NCBI RefSeq assembly: GCF_000519205.1
Contig: NZ_JAFB01000008.1
Location: 62,001-126,000, forward strand
Origin: Amycolatopsis taiwanensis DSM 45107
GTDB lineage: Bacteria > Actinomycetota > Actinomycetes > Mycobacteriales > Pseudonocardiaceae
Direction: 5' to 3'
DNA: 64,000 nt
The notes below the pieces were generated by a model that saw nothing but the letters and a program-made list of their open reading frames with translations, ran no database searches and had not been told where the DNA came from. Below, in pieces: positions 7,345 to 16,171 of this stretch. The stretch's first letter is position 1; the number at the start of each line of letters is the position of its first letter. Position numbers and translations under genes: made by a program.

Positions 7345-8205
7345 TCAGCCCGCGTCGGTGACGCCGGCCTGCTGTGCCGGGTCGAGCAGGAAGTCGCGGA
7401 ACACCTGGGCCGCCCGGACCGCGACCTCGTCGAGGTCCGGGCCGCCGAGGCAGACGTAGGCGTAACCGGCGGTGAGGGGTTCGGCGGGGGTGGCGACGAG
7501 GTCGGGCCGGGCGGTGGCGAGCCGGCCGCCCCAGTCGTCGGCGGCTTCCGGGACCCACGCGGCCGGCAGGCCGCCGATGGTGTCCAGGCCGGTGCGCCCG
7601 GTCAACGCGTCGAAGGCACGGTCCGACGGGACGGTTTGCACGTCGATGCGTACGCAGTGGGAGTGCACGACCGTCCTGGCGTTGTTCCACTTGGCCGCCG
7701 CGGCCGACACCGACCGCGCGGCGCCCGGGGCCACCAGCACCCGCATCGTGGAGTCGCCTTCGGCGCAACTCTTGGCCTGTGCCTCGGCACGGTTGTCGAC
7801 CACGTCGTTAGCCCAGTTCCAGGCGAACACCCCGACGGTGACGAGCACGATCATCGTCGCGGCCACAAGGGGCCACTTCGCGATCCGGCGCCGGGAGGCG
7901 GACTTGCCGACCGCCCGGTGATATCCGGTCGACTCGACCGCGCGCTGTCGGCCCGTTGACTCGATGGCACGCTGTCGTCCGGTGGACTCGATCGCGCGCT
8001 GTCGTCCGGTGGACTCGACCGCGCGCTGTCGGCCTGTTGACTCGATGGCGCGCTGTCGGTCCGTTGACTCGATGGCTCGCTGTCGTCCGGTGGACTCGAT
8101 GGCGCGCTGTCGTCCGGTGGACTCGACCGTTTGGTGGTGTCCGGTGGAGGTCCGGCCGTCAGACGGTCGGGGAGCGGGTTCCTCGACCATGCTGTGACGA
8201 CCCAT
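7345..8205 (-). CDS. Membrane-anchored truncated binding protein with 9-residue repeats
   Basis: 286-residue protein. After MGRHSMVEE, residues 28-99 form eight tandem ESTGRQRAI/V units, preceded by one degenerate unit, in a basic cytoplasmic tail. One transmembrane helix follows (about residues 111-131, WPLVAATMIVLVTVGVFAW). The outside part resembles the N-terminal solute-binding half of actinobacterial substrate-binding/VWA proteins (SCAEGDSTMRVLVAPGAAR and GLPAAWVPEA), then jumps to what looks like the end of that domain (YAYVCLGGPDLDEVAVRAAQVFRDFLLDPAQQ) and stops. No VWA domain is present. ATG 8205 is chosen after AAAGGACA. Function unknown. Confidence 0.7.
   Translation of the reverse strand: MGRHSMVEEPAPRPSDGRTSTGHHQTVESTGRQRAIESTGRQRAIESTDRQRAIESTGRQRAVESTGRQRAIESTGRQRAIESTGRQRAVESTGYHRAVGKSASRRRIAKWPLVAATMIVLVTVGVFAWNWANDVVDNRAEAQAKSCAEGDSTMRVLVAPGAARSVSAAAAKWNNARTVVHSHCVRIDVQTVPSDRAFDALTGRTGLDTIGGLPAAWVPEAADDWGGRLATARPDLVATPAEPLTAGYAYVCLGGPDLDEVAVRAAQVFRDFLLDPAQQAGVTDAG
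7909..8124 (-). repeat. Eight tandem 27-bp coding repeats
   Basis: In-frame 27-bp units encoding ESTGRQRA(I/V), inside the preceding membrane-protein gene. Units differ by a few synonymous or conservative changes (TCGATGGCGCGCTGTCG versus TCGACCGCGCGCTGTCG). Array length could vary by slippage or recombination without a frameshift. Direct contiguous units without spacers exclude a CRISPR array. Confidence 0.9.
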
Positions 8206-8298
8206 TGGTTGTCCTTTCAACTCTCCGTGTTCGGAAGCTAAACGATGTCACCCTAACAGGGGTACTGCGTTAGAGAAATGTGATCGCCCAGCGCGTTC

Positions 8299-9165
8299 TC
8301 ACTTTCGCAGGGTGAGCAAAAGCCTGCAGTGAGAAATTAGCCGAGCACGCAAAGGCGCCGCTCGGCGGGTGAACTCAGCCTGCGCCCGCGCGTACTCGGC
8401 CCGGCCGTGCGCGGTCTCGATCGCCACCGGCGGGTAGCCCAGCGCCGCCAGGTCATACGGGCTGGCCCGCATGTCCAGTTCGCGAATGTCGGCCGCGAGT
8501 TCGAAGCAGTCGCCGACCAGCTCCGCCGGCACGAACGGGTCGAGCTTGTAGGCCGCACGGTAGAGATCCATGTTGGCGTGGAGGCAGCCGGGCTGTTCGA
8601 GTTCGGGCTGGGTGGCCCGGGTGGGCTGGAGCCGGTTGCGGGGACGGGCGGCGTCGGTGAAGAACCGGAACGCGTCGTAGTGCCCGCAACGGATGTCGAG
8701 CGACTCGACCACCGCGTCGGTTCCGGTGGGACCGAGCCGCAGGGGAAGCTGGGCGTGCCGGATCGCCGCCACGGGCCGTCGGTAGACCATGGCCCACTCG
8801 TGCAGACCGAAACAGCTCAGCCGTGGCCGGCGCGACGCGGTGGCCTCCAGCAGCGACAGGATCGAGGAGACCGTGCGCGCCCGCTTGTCGGTGAAAGCGC
8901 TTTCATCAACCACGACCCCGCCATCGGCCTCGCGGTAGCCGGGACGGTCCAGGAACTTCCGGGCGCCGGGCCCGCCCAGTACAACCCCCGGCCCCGGGCC
9001 CCACCGTTGGAGGTGCGACGGCCGGAACGAGTAGTACTGGAAGAGAAAGTCGAGCACGGGATGCTTCTCGCCGCGCGAGCGCCGCTGCTGGTAGGGCAGG
9101 GTCCACCGGCGCATCCGCTCGGCATGCGCGCGCTCCCTCGCCCGCCAGGATTCCTCGTCCAGCAT
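8299..9165 (-). CDS. Conserved protein annotated as 3-methyladenine DNA glycosylase in actinobacteria
   Basis: 288-residue cytosolic protein. Landmarks are WRARERAHAERMRRWTLPYQQRRSRGEKHPVLDFLFQYYSFRPSHLQRWGPG near the start and LSCFGLHEWAMVYR, PTGTDAVVESLDIRCGHYDAFRFF and GCLHANMDLYRAAYKLDPFVPAELV later. Actinobacterial homologues carry the name 3-methyladenine DNA glycosylase, but I see no helix-hairpin-helix or classical MPG motif, so the enzymatic role is uncertain. ATG 9165 (MLDEESWRAR) is preferred because CTGGAAG precedes it; the frame stays open to an ATG at 9231. It follows the CNNM genes on the same strand with a gap of under 100 bp. Confidence 0.65.
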   Translation of the reverse strand: MLDEESWRARERAHAERMRRWTLPYQQRRSRGEKHPVLDFLFQYYSFRPSHLQRWGPGPGVVLGGPGARKFLDRPGYREADGGVVVDESAFTDKRARTVSSILSLLEATASRRPRLSCFGLHEWAMVYRRPVAAIRHAQLPLRLGPTGTDAVVESLDIRCGHYDAFRFFTDAARPRNRLQPTRATQPELEQPGCLHANMDLYRAAYKLDPFVPAELVGDCFELAADIRELDMRASPYDLAALGYPPVAIETAHGRAEYARAQAEFTRRAAPLRARLISHCRLLLTLRK

Positions 9166-9258
9166 CGACTTCCAGTCTTGTTCGAAGCACGTGTCGGCGC
9201 AGCCAGGCCGTGGCGTCCTTCCATCATGCATACGCGTTCGCGGCCGGCTCCGCCGACA

Positions 9259-10302
9259 TCATGCCGTGACGTGGGTGCCGTCGCGGACGGTGCCCACGTA
9301 CTCCTCGACCAGGTCTTCCAGGGCCACCACGCCCACCGAGGTGCCGTCGGCGCTGAGGGCCTTGGCCAGGTGGGTGCCTTCGTTGCGCATGGCTGAGAGC
9401 GCTTCGTCGAGCCGCGCGGTCGCCGGCACCTCGGTGAGGGCACGGGTCTTGGCCGCCGGGACCGTGGTCGACTCGTCGTCGCCGATCTGGTCCAGCACGT
9501 CCTTCACGTGCAGGTAGCCGATCAGCTCCCCGGCATCGGAGCGAAGCGGGTAGCGCGAAAAACCCGTCATGGACACCGCGCGCTCGACCTCGCCCATGGT
9601 GGGCGTGGCGGGCAGCGTGATGAGGCGCTCCGTCGGCACCAGCACGTCGCCGACGGTCTTCCGCGCGGAGGACAGGGTCTGGCTCAGCCGCTCGTGCTCG
9701 GACTGCTCCAGCAGCCCCTCGCGCCGTGACTCGCTGAGCAGCTCGGCCAGCTCGGCGGAGGTGTAGGCGGTCTCCAGCTCGTCCTTGGGCTGCACCTTCA
9801 CCAGCCGCAGCAAGGAGTTCGCGGCGAAGTTCAGCAGCCAGATGAACGGGTTGACCAGCTTCACCCAGGCCACGTGCACCGGCACCAGCCACAGCGCCAG
9901 TCGCTCCGGTTCGGCGATGGCGAGGTTCTTCGGCACCATCTCGCCCGCCAGCACGTGCAGGATCGTGATGACCGCCAGCGCGATCGCGAACGAGATCGGG
10001 TGCAGCAGCACCTCCGGGACGTGCAGCAGCGCGAACACCCCGCCGAGCAGGTGCGCGACCGCGGGCTCGCCGAGGCGGCCGAGCACCAGCGAGCAGATGG
10101 TGATGCCCAGCTGGGCGCCGGCCAGCATCAGCGACACCTGGCGGCTGGCATTGATCACGATCTTCGCGCGCGTCTTGCCCTGCTCGAGCAGGGCTTCCAG
10201 GCGGTCGCGGCGGGAGGAGATCAGCGTGAACTCCGCACCGACGAAGAATGCGTTGGCCAGCAGCAGGATCACGACGAGGAAGATGGCGAGCCAGTCGCTC
10301 AT
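9259..10302 (-). CDS. CNNM/CBS-domain membrane protein (CorC/TlyC-like), second copy
   Basis: 347-residue hemolysin C-type protein. An N-terminal CNNM transmembrane domain (about residues 1-190; EFTLISSRRDRLEAL, LMLAGAQLGITICSL and LAGEMVPKNLAIAEPERLAL) is followed by paired CBS domains (LVPTERLITLPATPTMGEVERAVSMTGFSRYPLR and DGTSVGVVALEDLVEEYVGTVRD). It lacks the C-terminal CorC_HlyC domain of its neighbour. The family is linked to Mg2+/Co2+ efflux or ion homeostasis at the plasma membrane. ATG 10302 overlaps the stop of the upstream paralogue (ATGA), so translation is coupled. The pair may form a hetero-oligomer. Confidence 0.88.
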   Translation of the reverse strand: MSDWLAIFLVVILLLANAFFVGAEFTLISSRRDRLEALLEQGKTRAKIVINASRQVSLMLAGAQLGITICSLVLGRLGEPAVAHLLGGVFALLHVPEVLLHPISFAIALAVITILHVLAGEMVPKNLAIAEPERLALWLVPVHVAWVKLVNPFIWLLNFAANSLLRLVKVQPKDELETAYTSAELAELLSESRREGLLEQSEHERLSQTLSSARKTVGDVLVPTERLITLPATPTMGEVERAVSMTGFSRYPLRSDAGELIGYLHVKDVLDQIGDDESTTVPAAKTRALTEVPATARLDEALSAMRNEGTHLAKALSADGTSVGVVALEDLVEEYVGTVRDGTHVTA

Positions 10303-11618
10303 GGGTGCGGTTCCTCCAGCCGGTGCACGCTCAGCTCGGCGACGCGGTGGCGGTCCATGGTCATCACGGTGAGCCGCCAGCCGTCGACGTCCACCGAGTC
10401 GCCGGTGACCGGAATCCGCCCGAGTTGCTCCAGCACCAGGCCCGCGATGGTCTCGTAGTCGCCTTCGGGCATCCGGAACCCGGTCAGATCGGTGACCTCG
10501 TCGGCGCGTAGCTGTCCGGAAACCATCCACGTGTCGAGGTCTAGCTGCTGCGACGCGGGCGCTTCGCCTTCGTCGTGCTCGTCGCGGACGTCGCCGATGA
10601 TCTCCTCGACCACATCTTCCAGGGTCACCAGCCCGGCCGTACCGCCGTACTCGTCGACGACCATGGCGAGCTGGAAGCGCGAGTCGCGCAGCCGGGCAAG
10701 CAGTGCGTCACCACTGAGGGACTCCGGAACGGTAGGCACCGGCCGCATGATCGAGCCGACCCGCACCTTGTCACGGTCCCGCGCGTCCACCGTGAACACC
10801 TGCTTGACGTGCACCGCACCCTCCACGTCGTCCAGGTCCTGGGTGTAGACCGGGAACCGGGAGAAACCGGTGCGGCGGGAGGTCTCGATCAGGTCGCTGA
10901 TCGAGTCGGCCACGGTGAGCGACTCGATCTGCACGCGCGGGGTCATCAGCTCCTCCGCGGTGCGCCCGCCGAACCGCAGCGACTTGTCCAGCAGCTCGGC
11001 GGTGGAGGTGTCGAGCGTGCCGCTTTCGGCGCTGGTGCGCACGATGGAGCCGAGTTCCTGCGGTGAACGCGCCGACCGCAGCTCCTCCTGGGGCTCCACA
11101 CCGAACTTGCGGACCACCCAGTTGGCGCTGTTGTTCAGCAGTGTGATCAACCAGCCGAACAGGGCGGAAAACCGGGAGTGGTAGCCGACCACGGCCCGAG
11201 CCGTCTGCAGCGGGCGCGCGACCGCGAGGTTCTTCGGCACCATTTCGCCGAGCACCATCGACAAGATCGTGGCCAGCAGCAGCGCGAGCACCACGGACGT
11301 GCTATCGGCCGCGCTGGCCGACAGGCCCAGCGCGGTCAGCGCCGGGCGCAGCAGGTTGCCGATCAACGGTCCGGCCACGTAACCGGTGACCAGGGTGGTC
11401 AGCGTGATCGCGACCTGCGCGCCGGAGAGCTGGAAGGACAGCGAGCCGTGCGCCTTGCGGAGAATGCGGGAGCGCCGGTCGCCGACCTGCCGGACGTTCG
11501 CGTCGACCGTGCTGCGTTCCAGCGTGGTCAACGAGAACTCCGCGGCGACGGCCAAGCCCGTCGCGACGGTCAGCAGCAGGAAGAACAGGACCCCGAGTAC
11601 GGACAGCAGCACGCTCAT
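10299..11618 (-). CDS. CNNM/CBS/CorC-domain membrane protein, first copy
   Basis: 439-residue CNNM protein. Transmembrane domain about residues 1-200 (VAAEFSLTTLERSTVDANV, FQLSGAQVAITLTTLVTGYVAGPLIG and LGEMVPKNLAVARPLQTARAV), two CBS motifs at about residues 215-345 (MTPRVQIESL, TGFSRFPVY and MVVDEYGGTAGLVTLEDVVEEIIGDVRDEHD), and a CorC_HlyC domain at the end (ADEVTDLTGFRMPEGDYETIAGLVLEQLGRIP). Likely role is divalent-cation homeostasis at the membrane. It is the first gene of a two-gene unit. The 304 bp upstream contain two strong inverted repeats and no other gene. Confidence 0.9.
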   Translation of the reverse strand: MSVLLSVLGVLFFLLLTVATGLAVAAEFSLTTLERSTVDANVRQVGDRRSRILRKAHGSLSFQLSGAQVAITLTTLVTGYVAGPLIGNLLRPALTALGLSASAADSTSVVLALLLATILSMVLGEMVPKNLAVARPLQTARAVVGYHSRFSALFGWLITLLNNSANWVVRKFGVEPQEELRSARSPQELGSIVRTSAESGTLDTSTAELLDKSLRFGGRTAEELMTPRVQIESLTVADSISDLIETSRRTGFSRFPVYTQDLDDVEGAVHVKQVFTVDARDRDKVRVGSIMRPVPTVPESLSGDALLARLRDSRFQLAMVVDEYGGTAGLVTLEDVVEEIIGDVRDEHDEGEAPASQQLDLDTWMVSGQLRADEVTDLTGFRMPEGDYETIAGLVLEQLGRIPVTGDSVDVDGWRLTVMTMDRHRVAELSVHRLEEPHP

Positions 11619-11665
11619 CGGCTGCCACCCGGCGTGTTCGGCGGATCGGCGAACGGTCGCACACT

Positions 11666-11699
11666 ATTACCGGCGGCGGGGATGCCTGCCGCCGGTAAT
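11666..11699. terminator. Inverted repeat upstream of the CNNM pair
   Basis: Perfect 12-bp arms ATTACCGGCGGC / GCCGCCGGTAAT with a 10-nt loop, 48 bp before the first CNNM start. It could terminate acnR transcription, or, being so close to the next start, act in the 5' leader of the CNNM operon. Confidence 0.6.
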
Positions 11700-11749
11700 T
11701 CGGTGAATCCCGTGGTCAGGGGCGCGCTGGGGTCAGGATGGTGATCGGG

Positions 11750-11774
11750 TAAGCCGGGTTCGTCACCCGGCTTA
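11750..11774. terminator. Second inverted repeat after acnR
   Basis: Perfect 10-bp arms TAAGCCGGGT / ACCCGGCTTA with a TCGTC loop, about 150 bp downstream of the acnR stop. Most likely an acnR terminator; a protein-binding site is possible. Confidence 0.6.
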
Positions 11775-11922
11775 GTACTGTCGCCAGGCGACTGCGCATC
11801 GCGCACGGAAAAGTCTCACTCCTTGCGAGAAGACGGTTGGGATGGCTTTGATGATACCGGTTGAACGGGCCGGAAGTGGGCGTAGTTCCGCCCACGCCCG
11901 GCGTGACGAGCGAGGCTGATGC

Positions 11923-12516
11923 TTACGCCCCCTGCGCGGCACGGACGCGGTGACGGCGCACGCTCTCCTCGACGAGGTCGAGCACCGGACCGAGGTCGTC
12001 GGCGGGCAGCCCCATGGCCAGGTGGGACACCAGCCCTTCCAAGACGAGTTCCAAATACGACGTGAGCACGTCGACATCGACGTCATCCCGGAGATTGCCC
12101 GCGTCTCGCTGGCGCAGCAGACGTTGCCGGGTGGCGACGGTGAGCTGCTCGGAGCGTTCCGCCCAGCGGGCGCGGAACTCGGGGTCGGTGCGCAGCCGCC
12201 GGGACACCTCGAGCCGGGTGCCCAGCCAGTCCGCGGGGTGCTCGTTGGCCCCCGCGAGCAGGTCCCGCATCACCTGGACCAAGCCCTGCGCGGCGACCAC
12301 ATCGGCCATCCGGGCCGCGTCCTCCTCGGCCAGCGCGAGGAACAGGGACTCCTTGTCACGGAAATGGTGGAAGATCGCGCCGCGGGACAGCCCGGTCGCT
12401 TCCTCGAGTCGCCGGACTGTGGCACCCTCATAGCCGTAGCGCGCGAAGCAAACGCGTGAGCCGTCGAGGATCTGGCGTCTTCTCGCTTCGAGGTGATCCT
12501 GGCTGACTCGCGGCAT
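11923..12516 (-). CDS. acnR: TetR-family repressor, AcnR-like
   Basis: 197-residue TetR regulator. The start MPRVSQDHLEARRRQIL and the DNA-binding region (ARYGYEGATVRRLEEATGLSRGAIFHHFRDKESLFLALAEEDAARMADVVA) closely resemble AcnR, the repressor of aconitase in corynebacteria whose homologue adjoins acn in mycobacteria. Here acnA is 5.3 kb away on the same strand, with the egt genes between, and it has an AcnR-type box in its upstream region. The gene is divergent from egtA. I infer the target from similarity and the box; the identity is likely but not proven. Confidence 0.8.
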   Translation of the reverse strand: MPRVSQDHLEARRRQILDGSRVCFARYGYEGATVRRLEEATGLSRGAIFHHFRDKESLFLALAEEDAARMADVVAAQGLVQVMRDLLAGANEHPADWLGTRLEVSRRLRTDPEFRARWAERSEQLTVATRQRLLRQRDAGNLRDDVDVDVLTSYLELVLEGLVSHLAMGLPADDLGPVLDLVEESVRRHRVRAAQGA

Positions 12517-12656
12517 TCTGTGATCCTGTCACCTCGGCGAGTTCTTACGCAATCCGTACGTCCGTCCTTTATGGTGGCTCGGTGCCCTGAAATTGTCGTG
12601 GTCCGCGTGTAGCGTCCGAAGTCGAGTGCTCTTCAGCTCGATTGGATGGGTACGAA

Positions 12657-13967
12657 ATGACAGCGGTTCGCTCTCCGGGCGGCAGCGAAGCGGCCGCGTT
12701 GTCGGCGAAAGTGATCTCCGACCGCGCGGCCGGCGAAGCCTATGTCGCCTCGGTTTGTTTCAAGCACGGTCCACCGCGGCTGCTCGGTGTGGAGCTGGAG
12801 TACACCGTGCACTACGCCGACGACCCCCGAAGACCCCTCGACCCCGTAGACCTCGTCGAAGCCCTGGGCCCGCACACTCCGCGGACCCTCCTTCCGGAAA
12901 GTCCCGCGCAGCCGTTGCCGGGCGGCTCGCCGCTCACCTTCGAACCCGGCTGTCAGGTGGAGATCTCGGCGTTGCCACAGGCGTCACTGCGGCAACTGGA
13001 CGAGATCGTCTCCGCCGATCTGAACTACTTGACCGATCTTCTCGCCCGTGCCGGGTTCACCCTGGGCGAAACCGGAATCGACCGGTTCCGCCGGCCGGGG
13101 CGGCTGCTCGAAACCGAACGTTACGCCAGCATGGAGCGCCGCTTCGCGCCGTTCGGCAGCGGGGGCATCACGATGATGTGCAGCACCGCGGGGCTGCAGA
13201 TCTGCGTGGACAGCGGCGAGCGTGACGAACTGGCGGCGCGCTGGGCGGCCGTGCACGCGCTCGGCCCGCCGCTGATCGCCACGTTCGCCAACTCACGGCA
13301 CCACGCCGGGCAGGACACCGGATTCGCGTCCGCCCGCTGGCTCGCGGTGCTGGACACCGAGCCCAGCCGCACGTTCGCCACCCCGCCGTCGATGGATCCG
13401 CCGGTGTCGTGGGCGAGCCGCGTGCTCGACACACCGCTGATGGTGGTGCGGCGGCGGGGCGCGCCGTGGGACGCGCCGGACGGGCTGACCTTCGCCGACT
13501 GGGTGGCCGGGCGGGGCGTGGCGGGCCGGCTCGGCCCGCCGACCTTCGCCGATCTCGACTACCACCTCACCACGATGTTCCCGGCCGTGCGGCCGCGTGG
13601 CTATCTGGAGGTGCGGTACCTGGACGCGCAACCCGGTCGTCGCTGGCTCCATCCGGCCGCGCTGCTCACCGCGCTGCTCGCCCGTCCGTCCACCGTGGAC
13701 AAGGTGCGGGAGTTGTGCGAACCGGTCGCCGGCCGGTGGGAGCGCGCGGCCGTGGCCGGGCTGGCGGACCCGGAGCTGGCCGCGGTCGCGGCGAAGGTCG
13801 TCGACCTCGGCTGCGCCGAGCTGACCCGCTCCGGGCTACCCGGAAAGACGGTCGACGAGATCACCGAGGGCGTGCAGGCCCTGGTGCGAGGGCGCCCGCC
13901 GCGGGCCGCCAAGGCATTCGAGGCGACCAGGAGCGTGATCCCGCTCCAGGAGGGGAGCAAAGGATGA
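12657..13967 (+). CDS. egtA: Glutamate-cysteine ligase EgtA (ergothioneine)
   Basis: 436-residue GCS2-type ATP-dependent ligase making gamma-glutamylcysteine, the sulfur donor for EgtB. Recognisable stretches are LLGVELEYTVHYADDP (metal/ATP-binding Glu residues), GGSPLTFEPGCQVEISALPQ, MMCSTAGLQICVD and RGYLEVRYLDAQPGRRW. ATG 12657 is used; GGATGGG lies upstream. The stop overlaps the egtB start (ATGA), so the two are coupled. First gene of egtABCD. Confidence 0.92.
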   Translation: MTAVRSPGGSEAAALSAKVISDRAAGEAYVASVCFKHGPPRLLGVELEYTVHYADDPRRPLDPVDLVEALGPHTPRTLLPESPAQPLPGGSPLTFEPGCQVEISALPQASLRQLDEIVSADLNYLTDLLARAGFTLGETGIDRFRRPGRLLETERYASMERRFAPFGSGGITMMCSTAGLQICVDSGERDELAARWAAVHALGPPLIATFANSRHHAGQDTGFASARWLAVLDTEPSRTFATPPSMDPPVSWASRVLDTPLMVVRRRGAPWDAPDGLTFADWVAGRGVAGRLGPPTFADLDYHLTTMFPAVRPRGYLEVRYLDAQPGRRWLHPAALLTALLARPSTVDKVRELCEPVAGRWERAAVAGLADPELAAVAAKVVDLGCAELTRSGLPGKTVDEITEGVQALVRGRPPRAAKAFEATRSVIPLQEGSKG

Positions 13968-15322
13968 CCGGACTCACCGAAGCCGCCGACCCCTTGCACA
14001 GGTTGAGCCAGGACGCGGTTCGCGACCACGCCGCGCAGGCGCTGACCAGGGCGCGGTCGCGCAGCACAACGCTCACCGACGTGGTGGACGACGACGATCT
14101 CGTCCGTCAGCACTCGAAGCTGATGTCGCCGCTGGTCTGGGACCTGGCGCACATCGGCAGCCAGGAGGAGCTTTGGCTGGTCCGTGACGTCGGCGGGCTC
14201 GAACCGATGCGGCCGGAGCTCGACGACCTCTACGACGCGTTCCAGCACAAGCGCGCCGACCGGCCGTCGCTGCCGCTGCTCGGCCCGGCCGAGGCACGCG
14301 CCTACGTCGGCCAGGTCCGTGCGAAGGCGTTCGACGTGCTGGAACGCGTTCCGCTGGAAGGACGCCGGCTCACCGAGACGGCCTTCGCCTTCGGCATGAT
14401 CACCCAGCACGAGCAGCAACACGACGAGACGATGCTGGCCACCCACCAGCTCCGCAGGGGCGAACCGGTGCTGCACGCGCCGGCCGCGCCGGGCCGCCGC
14501 ACCGGGAAGCTGCCGGCCGAGGTGCTGGTGCCGGCCGGGCCGTTCGTGATGGGCACGAGCGTCGAGCCGTGGGCGCTCGACAACGAGCGGCCGGCCCACG
14601 AGGTGCACGTCGCCGCCTTCCACATCGACACCACGCCGGTGACCAACGGCGCCTACCTGGAGTTCCTGGAATCCGGCGGTTACGAGCAGCGCCGCTGGTG
14701 GAGCGACGCGGGTTGGACCTACCGCACGGCTCACCAGATCACCGCGCCCCGGTTCTGGCGGCGCGAGCCCGGCGGCTGGTGGCGCACGCGGTTCGGCGTC
14801 GACGAGCCGGTCCCGGCCGACCAGCCGGTCGTGCACGTCTCCTTCTACGAGGCCGAGGCGTACGCGGCGTGGGCCGGAAAGCGGCTGCCCACCGAGGCCG
14901 AGTGGGAGAAGGCGGCCCGGTTCGATCCCGCCGGCGGGCAGTCCCGCCGGTACCCGTGGGGAAACGAGGACCCGACGCCCGAGCACGCCAATCTCGGGCA
15001 GCGGCACCTCAGCCCGGCGGCGGCCGGCGCCTACCCGGCGGGCGCGTCCCCACTGGGGGTGCACCAGCTGATCGGCGACGTGTGGGAGTGGACGAGTAGC
15101 GACTTCGGCGGGTACCCGGGATTCGTCGCGTTCCCATACCGCGAGTACTCCGAGGTGTTCTTCGGCCCGGAGTACAAGGTGCTTCGCGGTGGCTCGTTCG
15201 GCACGGACGCGGCGGCGATCCGGGGCACCTTCCGGAACTGGGACTACCCGATCCGGCGCCAGATCTTCGCCGGGTTCCGCTGCGCCCGCGACGGTGCCCC
15301 CGACGCCGCCGAAACACGATGA
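13964..15322 (+). CDS. egtB: Ergothioneine sulfoxide synthase EgtB
   Basis: 452-residue non-haem iron enzyme that joins gamma-glutamylcysteine (or cysteine) to hercynine with O2. N-terminal DinB-like half carries the three iron ligands: His63 in DLAHIGSQEE, and the His pair (about 149 and 153) in QHEQQHDET. The C-terminal formylglycine-generating-enzyme-like half includes VLVPAGPFVMGTS, LPTEAEWEKAARFDP, GDVWEWTSS and LRGGSFGT. AGGAGGGG precedes the ATG. Length and motifs fit a complete, active enzyme. Confidence 0.95.
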   Translation: MTGLTEAADPLHRLSQDAVRDHAAQALTRARSRSTTLTDVVDDDDLVRQHSKLMSPLVWDLAHIGSQEELWLVRDVGGLEPMRPELDDLYDAFQHKRADRPSLPLLGPAEARAYVGQVRAKAFDVLERVPLEGRRLTETAFAFGMITQHEQQHDETMLATHQLRRGEPVLHAPAAPGRRTGKLPAEVLVPAGPFVMGTSVEPWALDNERPAHEVHVAAFHIDTTPVTNGAYLEFLESGGYEQRRWWSDAGWTYRTAHQITAPRFWRREPGGWWRTRFGVDEPVPADQPVVHVSFYEAEAYAAWAGKRLPTEAEWEKAARFDPAGGQSRRYPWGNEDPTPEHANLGQRHLSPAAAGAYPAGASPLGVHQLIGDVWEWTSSDFGGYPGFVAFPYREYSEVFFGPEYKVLRGGSFGTDAAAIRGTFRNWDYPIRRQIFAGFRCARDGAPDAAETR

Positions 15323-15346
15323 AGACGAGGCGGACGGCAGGCCGCG

Positions 15347-16096
15347 ATGTGTAGGCACCTTGCCTATCTCGGGCCCCCACGCTCGCCCGCGGACGTGCTG
15401 TTCGACGCGCCGCATTCGCTGTTGCGCCAGTCCTACGCCCCGCGTGACATGCGCGGCGGAGGCACGGTGAACGCGGACGGGTTCGGCCTGGCCTGGTACC
15501 CCGGGGACCGCCCGCCGGTGCGATACCGGCGACAGTGTCCGTTGTGGACGGACCAGGACCTGCCGGAGCTGGCGAGGTCCGTGCGGGCGGAGGCGTTCCT
15601 GGCCGCGGTACGTAACGGCACTACCGGCATGCCGGTCACCGAGGCGGCCTGTGCCCCGTTCGTCGAGGGGCGTTGGTCGTTCAGCCACAACGGGCTCGTC
15701 CGGGGTTGGCCGGACTCGCTGGCCGCGCTTGCCGGGAAGCTGCCGGTCACCGACCTGCTGACGCTCCCGGTACCGACGGACTCGGCCGTGCTGTGGGCGC
15801 TGCTCGCCGAACGCCTGCGGGCCGGTGAGGACCCGGTGCGGGCGGTCGTGGAGCTGGTCGTCGCGGTGGCCCGGGCCGCCCCGGACTCGCGGCTCAACCT
15901 GCTCCTCACCGACGGCACGGTCCTGATCGCCACGGCCTGGACACATTCGCTGTCGGTGTTGCGCGGCGATGACGCCGTGCTGGTCGCCTCGGAACCCACG
16001 GACAGCGAGCCGGCCTGGCAGCCGGTCCCCGACCGGCACGCCGTCATCGCGCGGCGCGGGTCGGTGAAGCTCATACCTATCGACGCGGAGCCATGA
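15347..16096 (+). CDS. egtC: Gamma-glutamyl-hercynylcysteine sulfoxide amidohydrolase EgtC
   Basis: 249-residue class-II glutamine amidotransferase-like (Ntn) hydrolase that removes the glutamate from the EgtB product. The nucleophile is Cys2, exposed after Met removal (MCRHLAYLG). Other family signatures are NADGFGLAWY, AAVRNGTTGMPV and APFVEGRWSFSHNG. It starts 25 nt after egtB. Its TGA overlaps an ATG at 16093 that belongs to the inserted repeat element. Confidence 0.94.
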   Translation: MCRHLAYLGPPRSPADVLFDAPHSLLRQSYAPRDMRGGGTVNADGFGLAWYPGDRPPVRYRRQCPLWTDQDLPELARSVRAEAFLAAVRNGTTGMPVTEAACAPFVEGRWSFSHNGLVRGWPDSLAALAGKLPVTDLLTLPVPTDSAVLWALLAERLRAGEDPVRAVVELVVAVARAAPDSRLNLLLTDGTVLIATAWTHSLSVLRGDDAVLVASEPTDSEPAWQPVPDRHAVIARRGSVKLIPIDAEP

Positions 16097-16169
16097 CGGT
16101 CGTTGTGCCAAGTCGCGGCAACCAAGGTGACCGCCACGCGCGCCCCGAACAAACTCGCGAAGGGAAACA
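16091..16169 (+). repeat. MIRU-like junction element, copy B (egtC-egtD)
   Basis: 79 bp bounded by an exact 9-bp direct repeat CCATGACGG: left copy 16091-16099 spans the egtC stop, right copy 16170-16178 spans the egtD start. Removing one repeat plus the body would leave a standard ATGA stop/start overlap. The body shares CGCGGCAACCAAGGTGACC and ACGCGCGCCCCG with copy A, then AACTCGCG and AAGGGAA, the egtD ribosome-binding site. Confidence 0.85.
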
Positions 16170-16171
16170 CC

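Noticed and set aside
7909-8124. CRISPR array
   Set aside because: The 27-bp units are contiguous and in frame, without spacers, and no cas genes are present. The Cas4-like RecB protein at 61540 is a standard actinobacterial gene.
8893-8907. GAAAGCGCTTTC palindrome as a LacI-type operator (also at about 61379-61390)
   Set aside because: Both copies lie inside coding sequence and match the local codons (Glu-Ser-Ala-Phe); no sugar genes are nearby.
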